A stretch of DNA of 32,880 nucleotides from Desulfobacterales bacterium (GTDB taxonomy: Bacteria > Desulfobacterota > Desulfobacteria > Desulfobacterales > JAFDCJ01), in NCBI GenBank assembly GCA_030066155.1, contig JASJCE010000010.1, forward strand, positions 1-32,880. The letters are read 5' to 3'. Shown here in pieces: positions 18,650 to 26,399 of this stretch. Below the pieces are notes generated by a model. It saw only the letters and a list, made by a program, of their open reading frames with translations. It was not told where the DNA came from and did not search any database. The position numbers were made by a program, and so were the translations under genes. Position 1 is the first letter of the stretch. The number at the start of each line of letters is the position of its first letter.

Positions 18650-20053
18650 TTAAAGGGAATTCGCTGCCGAATTCGCTGCAGTTAGGCTAGTACTATGATC
18701 GACCGAAAATTTGGTTGGATACTTCTGGTAGTAATGGGATCCTTGCCAGCTTTTTTTCAAGGCTTTGTTGAAGCGATATACCGCGTAAGAGTTTCTTAAG
18801 TTTTTCATGCTGAGAAAAGTTTTAAATACCCGATATTGATTCCAGGGAAAGCTGTAAATATGATTTTTCACATAATTATCGCCGATATAAATGGTCTCGG
18901 GGTCAACTCCTTCCGGTTCTCTGACGACATATGACAGGCGATACTTGGCCCAGTCCTCGGGAAAATTTCGGTAACGCAAACGACCTTCCTTCTCCACTTG
19001 GTTCATGAATGCTGAGCCGGGTAGCGGTGTGAGGATGGCCATTTGAACCACGTCAATGCCGCTGTGAACTAAAAATCTCGCAAGTTGCTTGTAATACTCA
19101 GGAGACTCATAATCGTTGCCGATTATGAACGCTCCCACCACGCCGATCCCATGGGAATGAAATGCTTTAATGACTTCTTTGTAATTGTCAACGCCTATTT
19201 TTAGGTTTATCCCTTTTTCCATATTCTTAAGCGTTTTAACGCTAATGGTCTCAAAGCCGATAAAAGCAAACATGCAGCCGGCTTTGGCCGCTAACGCCAA
19301 AACTTCATCATCTTTGGTCGAGTCAATAGAGGTCTGCATCCACCATTTTTTATTCAGCCCCAGGTTGACCATACCAGCAAAAATCTCTTTGGCCCTTTCG
19401 ATGCTTTTGCGGCTGTGTCCGATCAAATTGTCATCCAGGAAGAAAAGATAGTCACCTTTAATCTCCTGAAGCTCGTCCAAAACATCCTGGGCTTTGCGTT
19501 GGCGAAATTCCGTTCCCAGATATTTGGAAACCGTGCAAAAATTGCAGTCAAAAGGGCATCCCCGGGAGGTCTGAATGGATTGGAATTGATATCTCGGATC
19601 CATCAAATCACGCCTTGGTTTGATACTACTATTTGAAAGATCGACGCGCGGTCCAATATATTTCCCGGATAGACAATTATTTTCAAAGTCGTTGATGACT
19701 TTACCCCAGATCATCTCGGCTTCGCCAATCACGACCGCATCAGCGTAATGCAAGGCTTCATCCGGCAACATTGATGCATGGATACCCCCGATAACGACTT
19801 CGGTACCGCGTTGTCGATATTGTTTGGCAATTTCATAGGCCCGGTTTATATTGCTCGTAAAGGCTGAGATACCCACCAAATCAGCATCTTCGATTTCCAA
19901 ACGGCCAAAATTTTCATCAGCTATTTTCACTTCCCAATTGGCTGGGGTCACAGCTGCTATATAGGCCAAACCCAGTGGAGGAATAGTAGAAAATTTGCTG
20001 AGCAGATAGCCGCTGGATCGGCCAACTGGATTTACGAGTAGAAGCTTTTTCAT
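18650..20053 (-). CDS. B12-binding-domain radical SAM protein
   Basis: N-terminal cobalamin-binding-like fold (MKKLLLVNPVGR...PPLGLAYIAAVTPANWEVKIADE...DLVGISAFTSNINRAYEIAKQYR), radical SAM CPFDCNFC, FLDDNLIG. Start taken at 20053 rather than the listed 20062. Confidence 0.9.
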   Translation of the reverse strand: MKKLLLVNPVGRSSGYLLSKFSTIPPLGLAYIAAVTPANWEVKIADENFGRLEIEDADLVGISAFTSNINRAYEIAKQYRQRGTEVVIGGIHASMLPDEALHYADAVVIGEAEMIWGKVINDFENNCLSGKYIGPRVDLSNSSIKPRRDLMDPRYQFQSIQTSRGCPFDCNFCTVSKYLGTEFRQRKAQDVLDELQEIKGDYLFFLDDNLIGHSRKSIERAKEIFAGMVNLGLNKKWWMQTSIDSTKDDEVLALAAKAGCMFAFIGFETISVKTLKNMEKGINLKIGVDNYKEVIKAFHSHGIGVVGAFIIGNDYESPEYYKQLARFLVHSGIDVVQMAILTPLPGSAFMNQVEKEGRLRYRNFPEDWAKYRLSYVVREPEGVDPETIYIGDNYVKNHIYSFPWNQYRVFKTFLSMKNLRNSYAVYRFNKALKKSWQGSHYYQKYPTKFSVDHSTSLTAANSAANSL

Positions 20054-20117
20054 CGTATGCAATTCGTTGAGGATGGATTTGGAAAATAAACAGGATAATC
20101 GGCAAGTACTTCGAAGT

Positions 20118-20146
20118 GTTATCTTCTAAAAAGCCCGATCTGTCAA
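20118..20146 (-). promoter_or_regulatory. Predicted sigma70-type promoter for radical SAM gene
   Basis: Reverse strand TTGACA, 17 nt, GATAAC. Confidence 0.5.
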
Positions 20147-20315
20147 GTAAATTATGGACCAGATTCAAGCTATTATATGAGAAGGATGGCCGTTATTTTA
20201 TAGGGTGGAATTTGGGTTTCAATGATTAAAAAAAGGCTAATTTAGACTGGCTATTAAAGGATGACAGACAACAAGCATCGAGTACGATAAGCAGTTGTCC
20301 ATACTGCAGCATTCT

Positions 20316-20954
20316 TTAATCCCCTTTAAGCATATCGTACAATGCCTCAGGGTAGAGGAATGTAAATTCATACCGGGCAAATCCGACAATATCGCCGTTT
20401 TCCAAATTTACCGGTTTTTTATCAAGACGTTTACCATTAACAATTGTTCCATTCGTCGATTCGCAGTCCCGGATCGTGTAGTTGCCTCTCTTTATTTCAA
20501 GAATAGCGTGCTCCTTGGAGATGGCGTAATCGGGCATGATCATGTCATTGCCATCGACACGCCCGATAGTGAATGTATTTAACCGCCCGGCGCCGTATTC
20601 CCCTTTGACCAGTGGATAGATCGCGTGTTTCAGGGTCTCTGAAGGCGAAGAGGACTCCTCTCCATCGTCCAATTCAAATATGACCGTTCGATTCATCTCC
20701 TCTTTGTTGGCACGTTTTCGCAGATTCAATGAACCGGACTGGATCGATGAGCCGACAAGTACCGGTCGCTCCATAAAATTTTTGAAGTCTATCTTTTGGT
20801 ACACCTTCACGAGGTTCTGGAGAGTTGGCAGGGCGATTCTGCCCGATGCATTCAACATTGTGGAAATATCGCCAAGCGGAGATCTCGTCCGACCGCCGCT
20901 CGTTGCAGTCGGGTTAACACCCGATTTTTTCGATTTTTTCTTTCGGCCGAACAT
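20316..20954 (-). CDS. FHA domain-containing protein
   Basis: C-terminal FHA (TIGRVDGNDMIMPDYAISKEHAILEIKRGNYTIRDCESTNGTIVNGKRL). Start placed at 20954 (MFGRKKKSKKSG) because GGAG precedes it. Confidence 0.9.
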   Translation of the reverse strand: MFGRKKKSKKSGVNPTATSGGRTRSPLGDISTMLNASGRIALPTLQNLVKVYQKIDFKNFMERPVLVGSSIQSGSLNLRKRANKEEMNRTVIFELDDGEESSSPSETLKHAIYPLVKGEYGAGRLNTFTIGRVDGNDMIMPDYAISKEHAILEIKRGNYTIRDCESTNGTIVNGKRLDKKPVNLENGDIVGFARYEFTFLYPEALYDMLKGD

Positions 20955-21003
20955 CAAAAATATCTCCGAATCTCTGCTTTTCAATCATTTTTAATCCACT
21001 TTA

Positions 21004-21032
21004 ATTATGTCAGAAAATCGTCAAAATGACAA
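21004..21032 (-). promoter_or_regulatory. Predicted promoter for FHA gene
   Basis: Reverse strand TTGTCA, 17 nt, CATAAT. Confidence 0.4.
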
Positions 21033-21098
21033 GATTTCAAAGTTTTATCGATTAATTTGAGGTGGTTGTGCGATCCCTCAGGTTTTAGACAGATTTCA

Positions 21099-21127
21099 TT
21101 GACTCCTGTCCTCCAGGTATATATTAT
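21099..21127 (+). promoter_or_regulatory. Predicted sigma70-type promoter for the 7TM-HD gene
   Basis: TTGACT (21099-21104), 17 nt, TATTAT (21122-21127); implies a roughly 130-nt leader. Confidence 0.55.
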
Positions 21128-21262
21128 GGGCACCGGAATTAACCTGTGGGTTGATAAACCTGGTCAAGCGGAGGCCTGGCTGTATGAGAATGGTGACAGG
21201 TGGCCTTCTCAAGCCGGGTCGCCTTGCGCTGCAGGTCTCGGCAAGAAAATCGAATCGAATTT

Positions 21263-23503
21263 ATGCGACTGTTTTTAAATATCATTCTTATTTCTCTGAC
21301 CCTTCTGGCTTGCTATATCGGGGATATCTATCTCTATCTGTGGCCGCCACGGACAAATCTTCCGGCAAATCTAACGATTCGAACTCACCACAGCTTCAGC
21401 TTTGATCAACAGACCGAATTGGACCTCAAACGCCAAACTGCACTGTCGCGACATAAACCGGTTTTTCGTCACTCCCCGCAGGCAGTCGAGGCAGCTATTA
21501 ATGATTTTAAGGTTTTTATCCAGGTGATCAGTGCAATTCAGAAGCCGGATGCCGGAAAGATCGAAGAACTGCGCCGTCAATTCCGACAGGATTTCAGCGT
21601 GCGGTTTTCTGCGGCCGATATGAGCCAGATCATAAGTTATCGAGACCTCAGGAATTTGCTTCAGGGGATATTGACCATAGAAGAATCGATTCTGCAAAAT
21701 AAGATCGTGGCCAATTTTGACGGATTGAAGGACAAACAGGACATACTAATTAAGAGCCCGAATTCAAACGGCAGCGTTACGCAACCGGTGAGTGCATTGA
21801 TTGCACTGGATAAAGCCCGTTCGCTGCTGGAAGATAAGATACGACAACTATTCTGGCAGGTCGACAATCGGGTATTGAATCCGGTCATTCAGGCATCACA
21901 GGCAACTCTCCGGCCGAATCTCGAATATGATCAGGCCGAAAACCAGCGTCGCCTGGATCGGATCAATCGCGAATTCCCGACCCAGACGGTCTCCTACAAT
22001 CCGGGTGAGGTCCTGGTGCCGTTCCGCAAGGTGTTATCCGAAAAGGATGTCTTGCTGTTGACCTCATATCAGAGGCATCAGCTGGTCAGATTATATCAGA
22101 ATGCTCCCAGGAATGTGTATATTACCCTGTTGGTCGTGGGATTTTTTAATTTATTTCTTTCGAAAATTCTGGCGAACGGGTCCCGTCACGGGCCGCCATT
22201 CCGCTTTGCCCTGGTGCTTCTGATCACCACTACCGTTGTCATTATCGGGTATCTGGCTCTGACTCCGTTACCCATGTACGGCATGCCCTTTTGCATGCTT
22301 CCCTTGCTGATCATATTTTTAAACCATGGCAAGTTAGTTGCCGCCGCCAGCGCGCTGGTTGGTGCGACACTGGTTTGCCTATTGGTCGGGCCGAATTTCG
22401 AGACCCTGCTGTTTCTGGCGTTCGGCGGATCTGCTGCAGTGCTGATTGCATCGAATTTGCAAAAGCGCCGACAAATCATCCTTCCGTCACTGCTGGTCGG
22501 ATTTATCAACGCCCTTACGGTCTTTATCTTCGCTCTGAATTGGCAGGCGGTTTTTTCCGAAATCATCCCTTTGCAATCGGTCCGTTGGGTTCGACTGATG
22601 CATATTTTCGATGACGCCTTGACCTGGAATATTGCCTGGGGTGCAATCGGCGGCCTCGTCGCCGGTCCATTGGCGCTGTTGCTGCTGCCGCTGCTGGAAA
22701 TAGGCTGGGGAACAGCGTCTAATTTTAAATTAAACCGTTACACGGATCTCAGCCGGGTCTTGATGAAAGAACTCTTGTCCAAAGCGCCGGGCACCTATCA
22801 GCACAGCATGAACGTGGCCTACCTGGCGCAATCGGCCGGAGAGGCCATCAGAGCTGACACGCTCTTGTTGCGGATCGGTGCGTACTATCACGATATCGGT
22901 AAAATGATGAATCCCAATTTGTTTATCGAAAATCAGTTCGAGGGCGAAAATCCCCACGATGTCCTTGAACCACGGGAAAGTGCCCGCATCATTATCAAGC
23001 ACGTCCGACATGGTATGCGCATCGGTCAGGAAGCGGGATTGCCGAAAGTAGTGGTCGATCTGATTGTACAGCACCATGGCACGCAATTAATGGAATATTT
23101 TTATAATATCGCGGCCAAAACGTATCCCAAAAGCACGATTCAGGAAGAAGAGTTCCGATATCCGGGACCCAAACCCCAGAGCGTCGAAGCTGCCGTTTTA
23201 ATGTTGGCGGACGCTGTGGAGGCAGCCTCCAGGTCCATTCAGGACCCAAATCGCAACAAATTCAGAAAGATGGTGCGCCTCATTATGTTCAAACGTATCG
23301 CTGACGGACAATTCAGCGAATGCGACCTGTCGTCCCGGGATTTGACGAAAATTGTCGATGCGCTGGTCGATGCCCTGGAGGCGTCGTTTCACTCCCGCGT
23401 TCGCTACCCATGGCAAGGCAAAAAGGCAGTCCCCAAAAAGACGGACTGGCAAATCGGGGCGGATACCGGGAACGATCGGGAAGATCGGGCTTTTCGTTTG
23501 TAG
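21263..23503 (+). CDS. 7TM receptor / HDIG domain phosphohydrolase (PgpH-like, putative c-di-AMP phosphodiesterase)
   Basis: N-terminal TM plus extracytoplasmic region, multi-TM block, HD domain (PGTYQHSMNVAYLAQSAGEAI...RIGAYYHDIGKM...HVRHGMRIGQEAGLP...LIVQHHGTQLMEYFY...ADAVEAASRS). ATG at 21263 preferred over the upstream GTG at 21200. Confidence 0.9.
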   Translation: MRLFLNIILISLTLLACYIGDIYLYLWPPRTNLPANLTIRTHHSFSFDQQTELDLKRQTALSRHKPVFRHSPQAVEAAINDFKVFIQVISAIQKPDAGKIEELRRQFRQDFSVRFSAADMSQIISYRDLRNLLQGILTIEESILQNKIVANFDGLKDKQDILIKSPNSNGSVTQPVSALIALDKARSLLEDKIRQLFWQVDNRVLNPVIQASQATLRPNLEYDQAENQRRLDRINREFPTQTVSYNPGEVLVPFRKVLSEKDVLLLTSYQRHQLVRLYQNAPRNVYITLLVVGFFNLFLSKILANGSRHGPPFRFALVLLITTTVVIIGYLALTPLPMYGMPFCMLPLLIIFLNHGKLVAAASALVGATLVCLLVGPNFETLLFLAFGGSAAVLIASNLQKRRQIILPSLLVGFINALTVFIFALNWQAVFSEIIPLQSVRWVRLMHIFDDALTWNIAWGAIGGLVAGPLALLLLPLLEIGWGTASNFKLNRYTDLSRVLMKELLSKAPGTYQHSMNVAYLAQSAGEAIRADTLLLRIGAYYHDIGKMMNPNLFIENQFEGENPHDVLEPRESARIIIKHVRHGMRIGQEAGLPKVVVDLIVQHHGTQLMEYFYNIAAKTYPKSTIQEEEFRYPGPKPQSVEAAVLMLADAVEAASRSIQDPNRNKFRKMVRLIMFKRIADGQFSECDLSSRDLTKIVDALVDALEASFHSRVRYPWQGKKAVPKKTDWQIGADTGNDREDRAFRL

Positions 23504-23540
23504 AAATTGATAATTTGGGATGCAGAAACGCATTCAAAAG

Positions 23541-23603
23541 CGAATATCGAATCAGGAATATCGAATCCTGAACACTGAAACCTGAAACCTGCAATTCCTG
23601 AAA
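23541..23603. repeat. Degenerate heptanucleotide tandem repeat, 9 units
   Basis: CGAATAT CGAATCA GGAATAT CGAATCC TGAACAC TGAAACC TGAAACC TGCAATT CCTGAAA. Confidence 0.8.
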
Positions 23604-23647
23604 ACATCGTGTCAGACATGAAACTAAATCCGCCAGAGGAGTAATAT

Positions 23648-24769
23648 ATGGCCCTGAGTCTAATGGAAGGCAACGAAGCTATCGGCCGGGGGGCGATGGC
23701 TGCCGGATGCCGCTTTTTTGCGGGTTATCCGATCACGCCGGCAACAACAATTCTAAACACAATGCTGTCGCTGCTGCCGCCCCGGGGCGGCATTTGTTTG
23801 CAGGCCGAGGATGAAATTGCATCGATTGGCGCCTGCCTGGGGGCTTCCATGGCCGGTTTAAAGGTCATGACGGCCACTTCCGGTCCGGGTATAAGCCTCT
23901 ACAGCGAGCATATTTCCTTCGCTGTCGGCAGTGAAATTCCAATCGTTATAGTCGATGTGCAGCGACTTGGCCCGTCTACGGGATCGGCAACCCGCGGGGC
24001 CGACGGCGATATCAATTTCCTGCGCTGGGGATGCAGCGGCGGCATGCCCGTCATCGCTCTGGCTCCTGTCAACATCGCCGATTGCTTCACCCTGACGATT
24101 CATGCGTTTAATCTGGCCGAACAGTTTCGCTGCCCGGTATTCATTGCATCCAATAAAGAAATCGCGATGACCCGGGAAAGCGTCGATCTAAACGCCCTCG
24201 ACAAACCCGATATCATTGACCGCAGTCGGGCCGCAGAGGACGTGCCGTTTCTGCCCTTTCAAATTCGCGCCAATCAACAGGTGCCGGATTTTCTGCCAAT
24301 CGGTGCAGCCACCCCGGTTCGCCAGACCTCATCTACCCACGGTGCAAACGGATATATCACAATCGATCAAGATGAAATTTCGCGCATGCAGCAGCGCCTC
24401 AAAACCAAGTTGGAAGCAGCGGTCGACGGATTTTCCTATTATGAATTTCTCCCGGAAGAGGGTGCCGACACGCTGCTGATCAGCTACGGTGTCACCGCCC
24501 GGGCCGTCAAAGCGGTCTATCAAGATTTAAAGAATACGAGTCGACCGGCAGCCGCACTGATTCTTAAAACACTCTGGCCGGTGCCCACCGACGTCATCCG
24601 ACGGGCGGCCGGAGATGTCGACCGGGTGCTGGTGGTCGAAATGAATCTGGGCCAGTATGTTTCAGAAATTCAGCGCATTTTGCCGGACCACCAGGTCGAT
24701 TTCTACGGTCAGATGGATGGGCGCTTGATTCCGCCCCATAAAATAAAGGAAACCCTGATCAATGGTTAG
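23648..24769 (+). CDS. 2-oxoacid:acceptor oxidoreductase alpha subunit (KorA-like)
   Basis: GYPITPATTILNTM, EDEIASIGACLGASMAGLKVMTATSGPGISLYSE, DVQRLGPSTGSATRGADGD. Confidence 0.92.
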   Translation: MALSLMEGNEAIGRGAMAAGCRFFAGYPITPATTILNTMLSLLPPRGGICLQAEDEIASIGACLGASMAGLKVMTATSGPGISLYSEHISFAVGSEIPIVIVDVQRLGPSTGSATRGADGDINFLRWGCSGGMPVIALAPVNIADCFTLTIHAFNLAEQFRCPVFIASNKEIAMTRESVDLNALDKPDIIDRSRAAEDVPFLPFQIRANQQVPDFLPIGAATPVRQTSSTHGANGYITIDQDEISRMQQRLKTKLEAAVDGFSYYEFLPEEGADTLLISYGVTARAVKAVYQDLKNTSRPAAALILKTLWPVPTDVIRRAAGDVDRVLVVEMNLGQYVSEIQRILPDHQVDFYGQMDGRLIPPHKIKETLING

Positions 24770-26060
24770 CTTGCTCAATGACTCCAGACCGCCGGTTTTT
24801 TGTCCCGGCTGTTCCCATGAGAGAATTACCCGTAGCCTGGACGACGCGTTTCAAAAAATGGATCTATCCGGCGGGCAGATCGTCATCGTCAGCGATATCG
24901 GCTGCTCAGGTCTGTTCGACACATTCTTCATTACCCATGCCATGCACGGTCTGCATGGCCGCGCGCTGACTTACGCGGCCGGTTTAAAGCTGGCGAGGCC
25001 GGAGTTGAAAGTTGTGGTTACCATGGGAGACGGCGGCCAGGGCATCGGCGGCGCCCACCTGCTGGCCGCCTGCCGGCGCAATCTGGATATCACCCTGCTG
25101 ATTCTGAACAATTTCAACTTCGGCATGACGGGCGGTCAGTTTTCGGCCACCACCCCGATGGATGCCCGGGTTGGCTCAGCATTTTTAAATCAGCTGGAGC
25201 GCCCCCTGGATATCTGCCAGGTTGCACGGTCAGCCGGGGCCGCCTATGTCACCCGCTGCTCCGGATATGGTAAAGATTTGGCTGTCGAAATACAGCGGGC
25301 CATTGAATTCGAGGGATTTGCCGTTCTGGATATCTGGGGGATCTGCCCGGGTCGCTATACCAAAAAAAACCGTCTGACGCCGAAAGGCATTGAAGAAGCT
25401 CTCGCCAAAATGGATCCCATCGAAGGCATTGTGACTGAAAATTCTCGCCAGGAATACGGCCGCCAATACCGTCAATTGGCCGGTTCACTGCGTCCCACCG
25501 CCGAGCCGCCTGCAATCGAAGCCAGATTTCAACCACTTGATTCCCAACGGCGGGAAGTAATCCTACTCGGCAGTGCGGGACAGCGAGTCATTACCGCTGG
25601 TGAAATATTTTGTCTTGCCGGACTAACTGCCGGCCTGAAAACAACCCAGAAAAACGAATATAATATAACGGTTCTGCGCGGCCCATCCATCAGCGAATTA
25701 ATCCTCTCCCCGGAAGAAATCAATTACACCGGCATCGAAGCCCCGGACGTCGTTATTGCACTCGATCAGGAAGGGGTTGACCGTCGCCGGGACGTGTTCC
25801 GCGCGTTGGACGGCCAGTCCATGATCCTGCAGGCCGATGGCGTCGAGGTGCCGCCCGGCAACACCCGAATTCATCAAATGAATCTGAAATCCCAGAAAAT
25901 AAAAAAACCCGACTGGGCCCTGGCCTCTCTGGGCGTAATCGCAAAAATCGGCCGGATCATCAGTACGGAAATGCTGGAAGCGGCACTGGCCATACGCTTC
26001 AAAGACAAGATGCTGGAATCGTCCTTGGAGTTGATCAGGAAGGTGGAAACCGGCGCATGA
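24762..26060 (+). CDS. 2-oxoacid:acceptor oxidoreductase beta-gamma fusion (KorB-KorC-like)
   Basis: Beta: FCPGCSHERI, VSDIGCSG, GDGGQGIGGAHLLAACRRN, NNFNFGMTGGQ. C-terminal about 170 aa gamma-like: VILLGSAGQRVITAGEIFCLAGLTAGLKTTQ...VLRGPSISELILSPEEI...PDVVIALDQEGVDR. 8-nt overlap with the alpha gene. Confidence 0.88.
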   Translation: MVSLLNDSRPPVFCPGCSHERITRSLDDAFQKMDLSGGQIVIVSDIGCSGLFDTFFITHAMHGLHGRALTYAAGLKLARPELKVVVTMGDGGQGIGGAHLLAACRRNLDITLLILNNFNFGMTGGQFSATTPMDARVGSAFLNQLERPLDICQVARSAGAAYVTRCSGYGKDLAVEIQRAIEFEGFAVLDIWGICPGRYTKKNRLTPKGIEEALAKMDPIEGIVTENSRQEYGRQYRQLAGSLRPTAEPPAIEARFQPLDSQRREVILLGSAGQRVITAGEIFCLAGLTAGLKTTQKNEYNITVLRGPSISELILSPEEINYTGIEAPDVVIALDQEGVDRRRDVFRALDGQSMILQADGVEVPPGNTRIHQMNLKSQKIKKPDWALASLGVIAKIGRIISTEMLEAALAIRFKDKMLESSLELIRKVETGA

Positions 26061-26270
26061 GGTTTCAGGTTTCGGGTTTCGGGTGTCAGGAGACAGAGGG
26101 TTTCAATTTCGGATTTTAGATTGCGGATTGCGGATTGAAGGGGCGAAGTGCAGAGAGCGGATGGCAGAAAAAGATTGTTGTTTTTTGTTATTCGTTATTG
26201 GTTATTAGGATTATTAGACTGATCAGACAGCATACCATAATTCGCCATTCGACAATCGTCATTCGTCATT
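26061..26270. repeat. Heptanucleotide-phase degenerate repeat array A (about 30 units)
   Basis: GGTTTCA GGTTTCG GGTTTCG GGTGTCA ... CGGATTT TAGATTG CGGATTG CGGATTG ... GTTATTC GTTATTG GTTATTA ... CGCCATT CGACAAT CGTCATT CGTCATT, all in one 7-nt register; begins on the base after the TGA at 26060. Confidence 0.85.
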
Positions 26271-26312
26271 CTTAACGCCCTATACCTATTTTTCTCACCC
26301 ATCATCCGGGCT

Positions 26313-26336
26313 TCCTGGCCTCCCAGCCTCCCAGCG
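26313..26336. repeat. 8-nt tandem repeat (3 units)
   Basis: TCCTGGCC TCCCAGCC TCCCAGCG. Confidence 0.6.
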
Positions 26337-26354
26337 TTATCGCATCCCGCATCG

Positions 26355-26399
26355 AACTCAACAAACACAACAAACTCAATAAACTCAACAAACTCTATA
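26355..26399. repeat. 9-nt tandem repeat (5 units)
   Basis: AACTCAACA AACACAACA AACTCAATA AACTCAACA AACTCTATA; last unit contains the stop codon of the 26395-27828 CDS. Confidence 0.85.

Noticed and set aside
21151-21405. ORF 21151..21405 (+), 84 aa
   Set aside because: Overlaps the 7TM-HD gene in another frame, no SD or domain; better explained as leader sequence.
23648-26060. Possible mobile genomic island around korAB
   Set aside because: No integrase, transposase or tRNA boundary visible; only short inverted heptad words flank it, which I list separately as a weaker observation.
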